Shown: positions 16,155-24,123, counted from the first letter of the stretch. The stretch is DNA of 49,789 nt from Candidatus Doudnabacteria bacterium RIFCSPHIGHO2_02_FULL_43_13b (GCA_001777655.1 MFER01000012.1:1-49789), one strand, 5' to 3'. The notes: a model not told the origin generated them from the letters alone. Numbers and translations are program-made.

Positions 16155-18401
16155 TTAAGGAGTAGTTTTTTCTGGGACCTCTTCTTTTATTTCCTTCTCA
16201 TAGTCGCAGTCTTTGTTGCTGCACTTAATTGTCCCATTTTTTGTTTCGATTAGAAGATCGTCGGTCTTTGGGCATTTCTCGCCCGTGGGCTTGCCATTTA
16301 AGGCAAATTTACATTTCGGATATTTTGAACAGGAATAGAAAATGCCTCGTTTCGAGCGGCGTTCTACCAGTTCGCCTTCGCCGCACTTTGGACAAGTAAC
16401 GCCTGTGCCCTTCTGGATTTTTTTGATATTTTTGCATTCCGGATAGCCGGAGCAACCTAAGAACGAACCAAACCGACCGAATTTGACGACCATGGGCCGG
16501 CCGCAGAGATCACAGATCACACCGGAATTTTCATCGATCAGTTTTTGTTCTTCAGGCATTGGTCGCTTGTATTTACATTCTGGATAATTGGAGCAACAAA
16601 TGAATTTGCCGAACCGGCCGAACTTGATTTGCAGGGGGTGCCCGGAGTCGGGACACTTTTCATCCAGAAGTTCGATATGTTTTTCGACGTCTTTTTCTTT
16701 CTCTTTCAAATTTTCGTGGAACGGAGTGTAAAATTCGCGAATGACCGGGATCCATTCTTTTTTTCCTTCGGCGATATCATCGAGCTGTTCTTCCATGCCC
16801 GCAGTAAACTGGTAGTCGACGACTTTCGGGAAATGCTCAACCAAAATATCATTGACGATAAAACCCATTTCCGTAGGGCTAAATTTTTTATCAATTTTTT
16901 GGACATAGTCGCGCTCTTGAATGGTCGAAATCGTCGGGGCATAAGTGCTCGGCCTGCCAATCCCTAATTCTTCTAACGCTTTAATTAGAGAAGCGTCTGT
17001 ATATCGCGGCGGTGGCTGGGTGAAATGTTGATTCGGGATAATTTTCACCACTTTTGGTTTATCGCCTTTTTGGAGTTCTGGTAATAAGCCCTCTTCTTCT
17101 TGTTCTTCTTCGTCTGTGCCTTCCAGATAGACTTTCATAAACCCGTCAAATTTGATGACTTGGCCGGTGGAGCGGAAAATGTACATTTTGTCCCCGGCTA
17201 TTTGAGTGTCGACTGCTGTGGCATCAAACACGGCTTCTGGCATTTGGGTCGCGATTGAACGCTTCCAAACCAAATCATAAAGTCGGTATTGATTTCGATC
17301 TAGATATCCTTTGATACTCTCCGGATCGCGCATCAGATCAGTTGGCCGGATGGCTTCGTGAGCTTCCTGGGCATTTTTTTGTTTGGAAGCGTAGCGGCGG
17401 GGCTGGGGAAGGACATAATTTTGGCCGAATTTGGCCGCAATCGCCTGGTTAGTTGATTTGATCGCAAACTCCGATAAATTTACCGAGTCGGTACGCATGT
17501 AGGTAATAAGTCCGGTCGAGCCTTCTTCCCCAACTTCCACTCCTTCATAAAGCTGCTGGGCATACATCATGGTTTGTTTAGCACTAAACCCAAGTTTGCG
17601 GGCGGCTTCTTGTTGCAGGGTTGAGGTTGTGAACGGGGCGGCTGGGTTGCGGCGGACTTCTTTTTTCACAACCTCAATAACTTCAGCGGGGCGGTTTTGT
17701 AAATCCGCTAGAATCTTTTTCGCCGTAATTTCGTTTTTGATGCCAAGTTTATCCAATGCCTTGCCGTCAATTTTCGCGAGTTTGCCGGTAAACTTGTTGG
17801 AGTTTTTATCAAAAGTGGCGACAATGCTCCAGTATTCTTGCGGGGTAAATTTTTGGATTTCTTGTTCGCGTTCCACTATCAGTCGGACAGCGACGGATTG
17901 GACCCGGCCAGCGGAGAGGCCGCGTTTCACTTTTTTCCATAAGAAGGGTGAAAGTTCATAGCCGACCAGGCGGTCTAAAACTCGGCGAGCTTGTTGCGCA
18001 TCAACTAAATGTATGTCCAATTTACGCGGGGTTTCTAAAGCTTCAGCAATCGCGGTTTTAGTAATTTCATGAAAGGCAATCCGTTTAATATTTTTTTCTT
18101 TGAGGCCCAAGGCTGTAATCAAATGCCAGGCGATGGCCTCGCCTTCGCGGTCTTCGTCAGTGGCCAGGATTATTTCCGGCGCATCTTTGGCCAGTTTTTT
18201 TAATTCTCCCACCCGCTTTTTGGATTTGGGCGGGATGACGTAGGTCGGTTCGAAGTCATGCTCGATATCAATGCCCATCTTGCTCGTAGGAAGATCACGG
18301 ATATGACCAAAAGAAGCTTCCACCTTATATTCTCCATCGAGGAAGCGACTGATCGTTTTGGCTTTGGTTGGTGACTCAACTATTACTAGGGATTTTGCCA
18401 T
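16155..18401 (-). CDS. topA: DNA topoisomerase I
   Basis: Type IA topoisomerase of 748 residues that relaxes negative supercoils. The Toprim domain shows SLVIVESPTKAKTI, and DEDREGEAIAWHL is the metal-binding block; the catalytic Tyr is in LITYMRTDS. Four C-terminal zinc-ribbon modules follow (CPDSGHP...CCSNYPECKY, CDLCGRP...CSGYPECKN, CPKCGEG...CSKYPKCKF, and a partial fourth with CSNKDCDY). It is the last gene of a minus-strand run dprA-capA-topA; capA ends 4 bases before topA begins. Confidence 0.98.
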   Translation of the reverse strand: MAKSLVIVESPTKAKTISRFLDGEYKVEASFGHIRDLPTSKMGIDIEHDFEPTYVIPPKSKKRVGELKKLAKDAPEIILATDEDREGEAIAWHLITALGLKEKNIKRIAFHEITKTAIAEALETPRKLDIHLVDAQQARRVLDRLVGYELSPFLWKKVKRGLSAGRVQSVAVRLIVEREQEIQKFTPQEYWSIVATFDKNSNKFTGKLAKIDGKALDKLGIKNEITAKKILADLQNRPAEVIEVVKKEVRRNPAAPFTTSTLQQEAARKLGFSAKQTMMYAQQLYEGVEVGEEGSTGLITYMRTDSVNLSEFAIKSTNQAIAAKFGQNYVLPQPRRYASKQKNAQEAHEAIRPTDLMRDPESIKGYLDRNQYRLYDLVWKRSIATQMPEAVFDATAVDTQIAGDKMYIFRSTGQVIKFDGFMKVYLEGTDEEEQEEEGLLPELQKGDKPKVVKIIPNQHFTQPPPRYTDASLIKALEELGIGRPSTYAPTISTIQERDYVQKIDKKFSPTEMGFIVNDILVEHFPKVVDYQFTAGMEEQLDDIAEGKKEWIPVIREFYTPFHENLKEKEKDVEKHIELLDEKCPDSGHPLQIKFGRFGKFICCSNYPECKYKRPMPEEQKLIDENSGVICDLCGRPMVVKFGRFGSFLGCSGYPECKNIKKIQKGTGVTCPKCGEGELVERRSKRGIFYSCSKYPKCKFALNGKPTGEKCPKTDDLLIETKNGTIKCSNKDCDYEKEIKEEVPEKTTP

Positions 18402-18405
18402 AGCT

Positions 18406-19557
18406 TTAATTTTTATCTATAAGTATAGGACTTGTCAAATTTATCTTCTTTAAAATCGCCGCTGTTTCGTCAGGATCTGCCCACCGCGGACAACAATAAT
18501 CCTCAATGATCACGGGTCGAAGCTCGATTTTTTTGATTTCAATCCCACCCATCCCCGCGAAAGCGGGGATCTGTCCGGGGTTAGATCCCCGATTACTCGC
18601 CCGATCCTCGCCTCGGGGATGGTTGCTAGAGCCATAGGTTACAAGCAAGGTTAATCCTTCCTTCGTGTCCTGGCTCCACATCTGGTCAAACACGAAGTTG
18701 CCGAGGGAATAGAATATCCATTTACCATGGTATTGTTCCACGCTTTGGATCCAGTGCGGATGATGTCCGATGAAAAGATCGGCGCCAGCGTCGATGGCCG
18801 CGTGGGCAAGAATTTTGTTCTTTTCATCGGGTTCTCGCTGGTATTCAGTCCCCATATGCGCTGAAATAATTAACCAATCAACCTGAGGTTTTAACTTTTC
18901 GATATCAGTTAGAACTTGGATTGAGTCGTTCCAATCGCAAACTAAAGGATCGGGTTTTTCCCCCCCATCATTGTGGGCGGCATATGAATAAGCCAGGAAG
19001 CCGAACTTCAGTTGTTTTTTTTGGATAATAATTCCATCGTGGCAATTGTTGCCAGAGCCGATAGACAAAACCCCATGACTTGCCAGCCAAGCAGTCGTAA
19101 AATCAATCCCTGTTTTTCCCTGGTCGAAACTGTGGTTGTTGGCGGTCGAGAGCAGGTCGAAGCCGACCGTACTTAAGCCTTCGACGCTTTTTGGATCGGC
19201 ATTAAATACTAAACTCCCTTCGATCGAGTGATCGCCTTGGTTATTAAACGGAGACTCCAGGTTCGCAAATGCAATGTCAGCTTTTTTGATGACATCAGCA
19301 ACTTTTTGGAATGGCAGAGTGAAATCATTTGCCGTATAGATTTTTCTGGCGACATTCCTCGACAGCATGATGTCGCCGGCGAAAAATAAGGTTGTAGATT
19401 GTAGGTTATAGGTTGTAGAGGGCTGCAAGTTTTCTGGAGCCATGGCTTGATTGGGTTTAGTCAAACTAATAACCAACATAATTATGGCGGCGATTAAGGC
19501 AAAGATTAAGTTGAGCAACCTTTTAGATATCTTCATCGGATTTTTATATTTAGCCAT
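18406..19557 (-). CDS. CapA/PgsA-family metallophosphatase-like protein with an in-frame repeat insert
   Basis: The 383-residue protein has an N-terminal membrane anchor (about 12-32) and a CapA domain: FFAGDIMLSRNV, ANLESPF, STANNHSFDQG and HPHWIQSVE carry the metal-ligand Asp, Asn and His residues. CapA relatives act in poly-gamma-glutamate export or cell-envelope metabolism; the actual substrate is unknown. Residues about 312-337 (HPRGEDRASNRGSNPGQIPA and the next few) come from a family-B palindromic repeat that keeps the frame. It lies between dprA and topA, probably in one transcript. Confidence 0.88.
   Translation of the reverse strand: MAKYKNPMKISKRLLNLIFALIAAIIMLVISLTKPNQAMAPENLQPSTTYNLQSTTLFFAGDIMLSRNVARKIYTANDFTLPFQKVADVIKKADIAFANLESPFNNQGDHSIEGSLVFNADPKSVEGLSTVGFDLLSTANNHSFDQGKTGIDFTTAWLASHGVLSIGSGNNCHDGIIIQKKQLKFGFLAYSYAAHNDGGEKPDPLVCDWNDSIQVLTDIEKLKPQVDWLIISAHMGTEYQREPDEKNKILAHAAIDAGADLFIGHHPHWIQSVEQYHGKWIFYSLGNFVFDQMWSQDTKEGLTLLVTYGSSNHPRGEDRASNRGSNPGQIPAFAGMGGIEIKKIELRPVIIEDYCCPRWADPDETAAILKKINLTSPILIDKN
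18549..18622. repeat. Dispersed palindromic repeat, family B copy 2, inside capA
   Basis: CCATCCCCGC...GCGGGGATC, GATCCCCG and CCTCGGGGATGG form a nested palindrome, closely related to 19592-19689 and to the tail of the RT at 25591-25613. It is translated within the CapA-like protein. Confidence 0.85.
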
Positions 19558-19591
19558 AATGCATCTGCGAGCGACCGCTTGATCCCTTTAT

Positions 19592-19689
19592 CCATCCCCG
19601 CACTTAGTTCTTCCAGAGTAAGCGGGGATCTTGGCAAAGCTTTTATATAGATCCCCGATCACTTGGCTAATTCTTTGCCTCGGGGATGG
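19592..19689. repeat. Dispersed palindromic repeat, family B copy 3
   Basis: CCATCCCCGC, AGCGGGGATC, AGATCCCCGATCA and CCTCGGGGATGG occur in the same order as in the copy inside capA. It fills the gap between dprA and capA. Confidence 0.85.
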
Positions 19690-19699
19690 GCGTGAGGGC

Positions 19700-20791
19700 T
19701 CATCGGATTTTTATATATTTGCCTCCGCCTAGGTTTTTGACGCGACCCTTCATTTCTAACATGGTCAGAGTGGCATTTGCGACTGCCGCTGAAAGCTTGA
19801 CCGACCGAATCAAATCTTCCAAATGTACGGGTTCTCGGCTCAAGCGATCCAAAACCAGCCGCTCTTCGGCACTGACCGCTGACATAATGGGTTCCGCTGT
19901 TACCTCCGCCGAAAGATTTAACTCTTCCAAAATATTCGCCACACTGCCGGCAACATGCGCCCCTTTTCTGATCAATTCATTCGTACCCCGACTGACTTGA
20001 GAAAAAATTGAACCAGGCACGGCGAAGACTTCTCGGTTTTGTTCCAGCGCGAAATTGGCCGTAATCAAAGCCCCACTTTCGATGTCAGCCTCGACCACTA
20101 CAGTCGCCAAGCTCAAGCCTGCGATGATGCGGTTGCGGATGGGAAAATTTTGTTTTTGGACGTCAGCTCCTAATGGATATTCTGACACCAGACAACCGGT
20201 TGCCGCGATTTTTTGGGAAAGTTGAAAGTTACTCCGCGGTGAAATACTACTATTGTCCAAATCGGTAGCTAAAACAGCAATCCCCATTCCTTCATTCTTC
20301 ACCGTGCTATTGAGGATTTCAGCATCCACTCCAAACGCCAGTCCGGAGACAACTGTAATATTATTCAAAGCTAGACCGCTGCCTAATTCTTCACAAACTT
20401 GCTTGCCATAAAGAGAAATTTTTCGCGTTCCGACAACGGCGACAGTGGTAGAATTTAATAGTTCTTTGTTGCCCCTAACATAGAGCAGGGGCGGCGAGGC
20501 AGTAATTTCTTTTAGTAGTTGCGGATAAGCATTTTCTACTTCCAAAACGACCTCAATTTTCAGTCTTGACAGGGCAGCAAACGATTGCTCTGGATTGATC
20601 TTGTCTTTTCTTGCTATAATTTGATCGATGATTTTATCACTCACCCCGGCTTTGATGTAAAGCCTCGGATGCGCGGCCCAGGCTTTTTGCCAGCTGCCAA
20701 AATGTTCCAACAGTCGGGCCAGACGAACCGGGCCGAACTGCGGAATCAAATTTAGGGCATTGGCGAAAATTTTGGCTTCCAAAAGATGCAT
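19700..20791 (-). CDS. dprA: DNA-processing protein DprA
   Basis: DprA protects incoming single-stranded DNA and loads RecA in natural transformation. The 363-residue protein has an N-terminal helix-hairpin-like domain, a Rossmann core (VAVVGTRKISLYG, TVVSGLAFGVDAEIL, SEYPLGADVQKQNFPIRNRIIAGLS, ALITANFALEQNREVFAVPG) and a C-terminal winged-helix segment (ERLVLDRLSREPVHLEDLIR). The adjacent topA neighbourhood is usual for dprA. With comEC in this window it supports DNA uptake ability. Confidence 0.96.
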   Translation of the reverse strand: MHLLEAKIFANALNLIPQFGPVRLARLLEHFGSWQKAWAAHPRLYIKAGVSDKIIDQIIARKDKINPEQSFAALSRLKIEVVLEVENAYPQLLKEITASPPLLYVRGNKELLNSTTVAVVGTRKISLYGKQVCEELGSGLALNNITVVSGLAFGVDAEILNSTVKNEGMGIAVLATDLDNSSISPRSNFQLSQKIAATGCLVSEYPLGADVQKQNFPIRNRIIAGLSLATVVVEADIESGALITANFALEQNREVFAVPGSIFSQVSRGTNELIRKGAHVAGSVANILEELNLSAEVTAEPIMSAVSAEERLVLDRLSREPVHLEDLIRSVKLSAAVANATLTMLEMKGRVKNLGGGKYIKIR

Positions 20792-20883
20792 AATCTTTAA
20801 GTAAAGTTAGGGTTGACCCAGTATATCAACTTCGATAATGGTTTTATTTAAAAAGCAAAAGCATCGAAGTTGTATTACCAAGG

Positions 20884-20912
20884 TTGACAGGAGGGTCGTT
20901 TTCTGCTAAGAT
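20884..20912 (+). promoter_or_regulatory. Strong promoter of the structured-leader unit
   Basis: TTGACA (20884-20889), 17-base spacer and TAAGAT (20907-20912), with a TG extension before the -10. A TATAAT lies slightly downstream (20932-20937). Confidence 0.7.
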
Positions 20913-20970
20913 AGGATGTTGTATTTTTACAATATAATAGATTCATAAGTTTTTGCAAATAGTCAAAGGT

Positions 20971-21095
20971 GTCCTTGATCCTACTTGCGAGTGGCGAAAG
21001 TGAGCAGCATCCCTCCTATTGTTCGCAAGTAACCCAAAGTTTGGGCCGAATCGGTTTTCCGATTTTGTCCAGCACTCGTAGGTAGGGTTAAGGAC
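20971..21095 (+). ncRNA. Structured leader RNA or small RNA, family unknown
   Basis: A closing stem GTCCTT (20971-20976)/AAGGAC (21090-21095), extended by TCCTAC/GTAGG, encloses ACTTGCGA/TCGCAAGT (20983-20990/21023-21030), CCCAAA/TTTGGG and AATCGG/CCGATT hairpins. This multibranched layout resembles a riboswitch or structured RNA. A strong promoter lies upstream and a 45-codon membrane-peptide gene 44 bases downstream. The gene-free interval 20792-21138 otherwise holds a 10-base-pair hairpin (AACTTCGAT/ATCGAAGTT) near dprA. Confidence 0.5.
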
Positions 21096-21138
21096 GTTTT
21101 GCGTAACATCGAACCTTTCGCTATCCAAGGAGGTCAGT

Positions 21139-21276
21139 GTGTTTAGACTGTTCCAGCTCGTCGGTGTTCCAGTGCTTGCTGCTCTGGTGCTAGGCTTTTT
21201 TGTGATGAATGCGGTCAAACTCGGCAAGGCCGATGACCGCAGGAAGGAGGAAGAGATTCGCGCGTTATTGAAGTAA
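21139..21276 (+). CDS. 45-residue single-pass membrane peptide
   Basis: A near-perfect Shine-Dalgarno AAGGAGGT sits 4 bases before GTG. The peptide starts MFRLFQLVGVPVLAALVLG, with a membrane helix at about 5-25, then a charged tail (KADDRRKEEEIRALLK). GC-rich codons match the next gene. The structured leader just upstream may control it. No homolog is recognised. Confidence 0.55.
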   Translation: MFRLFQLVGVPVLAALVLGFFVMNAVKLGKADDRRKEEEIRALLK

Positions 21277-21382
21277 GCCTTCCTGTCGGGCTATCAAAAG
21301 CTTGACGGCCCTTACTTTCCAGCGAGGGCCAAACTTCCGCCTCAGCTCCAAAGTTGAGGCCCGAACGTGGGGGTATAGTGAA

Positions 21383-21730
21383 ATGAAGAATCGAGTACGA
21401 AAGAATGAACGCGCACTGGTGGGGGAAGGCTTCTCTTTGATCCGGCCGGTTTCGGAGCCACCAAATCCGTTGGTGCGTTTCCTCATCGAGCCGGACGATG
21501 AGAGCTTGAGCCCAGAGGCCAAGGAGTTTTTTTCGCAGATCGTGGCGAATATGTCGGAAAAAGAACTCCGATATGTCCTCAAGCTCTGTGAAAGACAGCT
21601 CCGGGTGCATTACTTGTGCTCGAAGTTCGACGCTCCGCCGAAACTGGCGGGCGAACTCGACAAACTCGATCTCGCCCGTCGGGGCGTGGCCGCAAGCAAT
21701 TGGCCGACTCTGCTGTGCCGCATGCACTAG
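21383..21730 (+). CDS. Small GC-rich gene of unknown function
   Basis: ATG 21383 is chosen because two strong hairpins (GGCCCT/AGGGCC, GCCTCA/TGAGGC) occupy 21307-21362 upstream. The 115-residue product is charged and probably helical (EAKEFFSQIVANMSEKELRYVLKLCERQL) with no membrane segment. No family is recognised. It shares the GC-rich codon use of its upstream neighbour and ends before a good terminator. Confidence 0.55.
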   Translation: MKNRVRKNERALVGEGFSLIRPVSEPPNPLVRFLIEPDDESLSPEAKEFFSQIVANMSEKELRYVLKLCERQLRVHYLCSKFDAPPKLAGELDKLDLARRGVAASNWPTLLCRMH

Positions 21731-21746
21731 GGTCGGTCGTGCATTT

Positions 21747-21784
21747 CACGTTGGTGAACTCAACATTCGCCAACGTGTTTTTTT
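21747..21784 (+). terminator. Rho-independent terminator
   Basis: CACGTTGG and CCAACGTG form an 8-base-pair stem followed by T7. It lies just beyond the small GC-rich gene and abuts the end of pth on the other strand. Confidence 0.85.
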
Positions 21785-22322
21785 ATCCATTGAATTTGGA
21801 TTGCGCCATCTCGAATCCTTGGGTTTGTAAAGTTTCGATAGCGTCCTTGGTTTTTTCTAAGACTTCCAGGACGATTTTTTCTTCGTCAGTGGAAAACTTT
21901 TGCAAAACGTAATCATCTCCCGGGATTTGGCCGCGGGAGGGCGAATCAATTCCGAGCCGGATCCGGATGAAATCTTGGGTGCCGAGTTCGTCAATAATAT
22001 TTTGTACCCCATTATGCCCAGCCCCAGAAATATTTTTTTGTATTCTAATAGTTCCCAGTGGTAAGTCTAAATCGTCATGAGTGACGATAAGCATTTCTGG
22101 GGCTGGGTAATATTTTAGTATTTCTTTGACTGCCTCGCCTGATTTGTTCATGAAGGTCTGTGGTTTGGCTAAAATAACATCTTCGAGTTTGATGAGCTGT
22201 GATTGATATTTATTTTCCCATTTGGTTATCCCCGCAATCAAATCTAAAACCCGAAACCCCATGTTGTGTCGGGTCTGTTCATATTGTTTGCCGGGATTGC
22301 CGAGTCCTACGATGAGATACAT
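21783..22322 (-). CDS. pth: Peptidyl-tRNA hydrolase
   Basis: Pth releases peptidyl-tRNA from stalled translation. The 179-residue protein has the family start YLIVGLGNPGKQYEQTRHN with the catalytic His, LAKPQTFMNKSGEAV, LIVTHDDLDLPLG and GGAGHNGV-like SGAGHNGVQNII. Length is slightly short but complete. It probably follows the four-helix-bundle gene in the same transcript (24 bases between). Confidence 0.97.
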   Translation of the reverse strand: MYLIVGLGNPGKQYEQTRHNMGFRVLDLIAGITKWENKYQSQLIKLEDVILAKPQTFMNKSGEAVKEILKYYPAPEMLIVTHDDLDLPLGTIRIQKNISGAGHNGVQNIIDELGTQDFIRIRLGIDSPSRGQIPGDDYVLQKFSTDEEKIVLEVLEKTKDAIETLQTQGFEMAQSKFNG

Positions 22323-22328
22323 AAAGAA

Positions 22329-22357
22329 GTAATTAGTAAGGAGTAATTAGTAATTAG
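22329..22357. repeat. TAATTAG-rich inverted repeat, left arm
   Basis: AGTAATTAGTAAGGAGTAAT plus TAGTAATTAG mirrors the right arm at 22713-22744. Similar bases follow the RT at 25624-25654. The two arms flank the four-helix-bundle gene. Confidence 0.6.
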
Positions 22358-22712
22358 AATTCAATTTTTGGTTTTGGATCATTTTTGAAAGCATTTTCTG
22401 GATTTCAACTATTAGATTTAATGCTTGATTATAGTCGATTTTAGTATATCGATCTTTGCAGATGAGCAGTTGCGTTTCTAATTCAGAACTTGAAGCATAA
22501 GCCATTTCAAAAAATCTAATAAATTCAAGTTTACGATTTCTTGACCAACCCTCAGCAATATTCGAGGGAATAGATATGGCCGCTCGCAGCATTTGCGAAG
22601 TTAAAACAAATTGTTCTTGTTTGGGTAACTGATCAGTAATCTTATATACAAACTTAACCAAATCCATAGATTTCTGCCAAACAATTAGATCTTTGTAGCC
22701 TCGCAGTTCCAT
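22347..22712 (-). CDS. Four-helix-bundle protein (S23/IVP family)
   Basis: This 121-residue protein is a member of the 23S-rRNA-intervening-sequence-type four-helix-bundle family: GYKDLIVWQKSMDLVKFVYK, FVLTSQMLRAAISIPSNIAEG and ELETQLLICKDR are typical. The family is structurally related to the DGR accessory protein Avd, and this copy lies next to a DGR, so it could be a second accessory protein or an unrelated mobile passenger. It is flanked by inverted TAATTAG-type repeats. The exact function is not established. Confidence 0.88.
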   Translation of the reverse strand: MELRGYKDLIVWQKSMDLVKFVYKITDQLPKQEQFVLTSQMLRAAISIPSNIAEGWSRNRKLEFIRFFEMAYASSSELETQLLICKDRYTKIDYNQALNLIVEIQKMLSKMIQNQKLNSNY

Positions 22713-22744
22713 ACTAATTACTTATTACTAATTCCTAATTACTA
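22713..22744. repeat. TAATTAG-rich inverted repeat, right arm
   Basis: ACTAATTACTTATTACTAAT plus TCCTAATTACTA is approximately the reverse complement of the left arm at 22329-22357. Confidence 0.6.
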
Positions 22745-22754
22745 TACCTTATCA

Positions 22755-22783
22755 TTGACAATTCCGTCAAAAAGGAGTACAAT
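22755..22783 (+). promoter_or_regulatory. Promoter of the DGR target gene
   Basis: TTGACA (22755-22760), exactly 17 bases, then TACAAT (22778-22783). The leader of about 110 bases contains AGGCCA/TGGCCT before the gene. Confidence 0.8.
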
Positions 22784-22899
22784 ATTAAACTAATAATTTG
22801 AGGCCAGAGCAAAACACTGTGGCCTGAAATTAATGGGCGCACCTGGACCCCAGGGACGGGGTAATGGTTCTTCGGACAATTACGTCTGAAGGAGGGGTT

Positions 22900-23946
22900 A
22901 TGAAACTCGTAGATCGTGAAGAGCTCGATGGTTGGTCCCAGGGGGATACGCGGGCTTTGATTAGCCGCCTCGGCGGCTTGCCAGTGGCGCGTGAGATCAA
23001 CGCGGACCGGCTGGTCCTTCGGATCAGCAAGTCGGCAACCGAGGTCGAACCCGGAGAGATCGCGCTCGAGGAGCCGGTCAAGCCACTGTTCGACAGCCAC
23101 GGCCGGTTCATCCCGCCGCAAGGCCTGAAGGCCAAGGTGGTGGATGCCAATCGCGGCTTCCACCTGATCCAGCCCGAGATCGATTACTCGGACCGGCACA
23201 CGCGCCTGACGCTGGGCTTCGGGATTCCGGAGATCGGCGTGGTCACTGGCTCGTTCCAGGATCGCACTGGCGCGATCATGGCTCGTCTGGCGCAGGATCC
23301 CAAGACCGCGAACTTGCTGTCTGGCGGTGTCTGCTTGCCGCTCGTGTTTCCGAAGATGGAAACGAGTGGGGATTACGGCACACTGCTGGAGAAGCGATTC
23401 TTGCCGGCGGTCGGACGGACCTACGAACAGCAGTTCCCCGGGCGGATGTTCCAGAACTACCGAGCCGGCGAACTGGCGGGCAAGGTTACGGTCGTAGACA
23501 AGAGCCACCAGCGGCTGTTGGAGGCAATGGCGACCGGATGGGTCGTGGGCCTGTACTTCCCGCAAGCGTTGCAGGGCTTCTCGATCCCCGCGGATCGGGA
23601 AGTGATGGCTTACTTGCCGGAGGACTTCGTGCTCGCTGGGGCGATTGACATGTCCACGGCCATGGTCGCGTATCCAGATGTCCTGGGGCGCGATTACCAG
23701 ACCCCGGGTCTGGACTGCGCAGGGGTGCAATGGCGGTCGCGGGGGCGCTCGCTCTACTTCGAGGCCGGCGGCGACGAGCTGGGGTTCGGCAGCAGGAGTC
23801 TGTTTCCGTGCGACGATTGCTCAGGGGGGCTTGCTCGTTCTCGGGTAGTGACACTCCTTGGGTCCTTGGCCTTTAGGCTTTGGATCCTGGGAAAAAGCGG
23901 GAGTGATCTTGACAACAAGATTGCTCCCGCTCTTCTTTTTGGTTAA
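22900..23946 (+). CDS. DGR target protein, C-type-lectin-like tail, frameshifted at the 3' end
   Basis: The start is set by GAAGGAGGGGTT before ATG 22900. The protein is the variable product of the DGR, probably a ligand-binding protein. The block LPEDFVLAGAIDMSTAM, then GLDCAGVQWRSRGRSLYF leads into the VR (from Trp 278), typical of the DGR C-type-lectin fold. The VR has six G at 23824-23829 where the TR implies five. With five, the protein would end SGGLLVLG-stop at 23848 (315 residues). As written it reads on through a terminator hairpin into ARSRVVTLLG and beyond, which is not a native tail. Confidence 0.85.
   Translation: MKLVDREELDGWSQGDTRALISRLGGLPVAREINADRLVLRISKSATEVEPGEIALEEPVKPLFDSHGRFIPPQGLKAKVVDANRGFHLIQPEIDYSDRHTRLTLGFGIPEIGVVTGSFQDRTGAIMARLAQDPKTANLLSGGVCLPLVFPKMETSGDYGTLLEKRFLPAVGRTYEQQFPGRMFQNYRAGELAGKVTVVDKSHQRLLEAMATGWVVGLYFPQALQGFSIPADREVMAYLPEDFVLAGAIDMSTAMVAYPDVLGRDYQTPGLDCAGVQWRSRGRSLYFEAGGDELGFGSRSLFPCDDCSGGLARSRVVTLLGSLAFRLWILGKSGSDLDNKIAPALLFG
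23731..23850 (+). repeat. DGR variable repeat (VR)
   Basis: It aligns to the TR from TGGC onward without gaps until the G-run at 23824. All 19 substitutions in that span fall at TR adenines. The 3' block GGCTTGCTCGTTCTCGGGT is identical in VR and TR and would be the initiation-of-mutagenic-homology region; beyond it VR has TAG and TR has TTG. Confidence 0.93.
23896..23940 (+). terminator. Terminator of the DGR target gene
   Basis: AGCGGGAG/CTCCCGCT is extended by inner ATCTTG/CAAGAT and followed by TCTTCTTTTT. It lies within the frameshifted reading frame, which supports a true gene end at 23848. Confidence 0.85.
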
Positions 23947-24069
23947 AATATCTCTGAAAGTAAGTTAATGTAGCTTAGTTCACGGACTAAGCTCGCTGAA
24001 ATCCTAAATACTAAATTTAGACACTACTTGTCTTTTTCTGGCGTCCTTTCCAGACCAAATAAAATTCAA

Positions 24070-24094
24070 GAGAATATGAATTAATTTATTCTCT
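24070..24094 (+). other. Hairpin just upstream of the TR
   Basis: AGAGAATA and TATTCTCT form an AT-rich stem 30 bases before the TR. A second hairpin GCTTAGT/ACTAAGC lies at 23973-23992. Both may shape the TR RNA. The interval 23947-24123 has no gene. Confidence 0.4.
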
Positions 24095-24123
24095 GGTGCA
24101 GTAGAGGGAAAAAGGCAATTTTT

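Noticed and set aside
21215-21727. Minus-strand frames opposite the small GC-rich gene
   Set aside because: The plus strand has the ribosome-binding site and terminator; the minus frames have neither.
22735-23730. Long minus-strand open frame opposite the DGR target gene
   Set aside because: It is a by-product of GC-rich codons on the other strand: very Arg/Pro/His-rich, no family match, and it ignores the promoter and Shine-Dalgarno of the plus-strand gene.
23645-23848. Plus-strand frame ending in QGGLLVLG as a separate gene
   Set aside because: Only its last residues are meaningful. They are the expected C-terminus of the DGR target displaced by the extra G.
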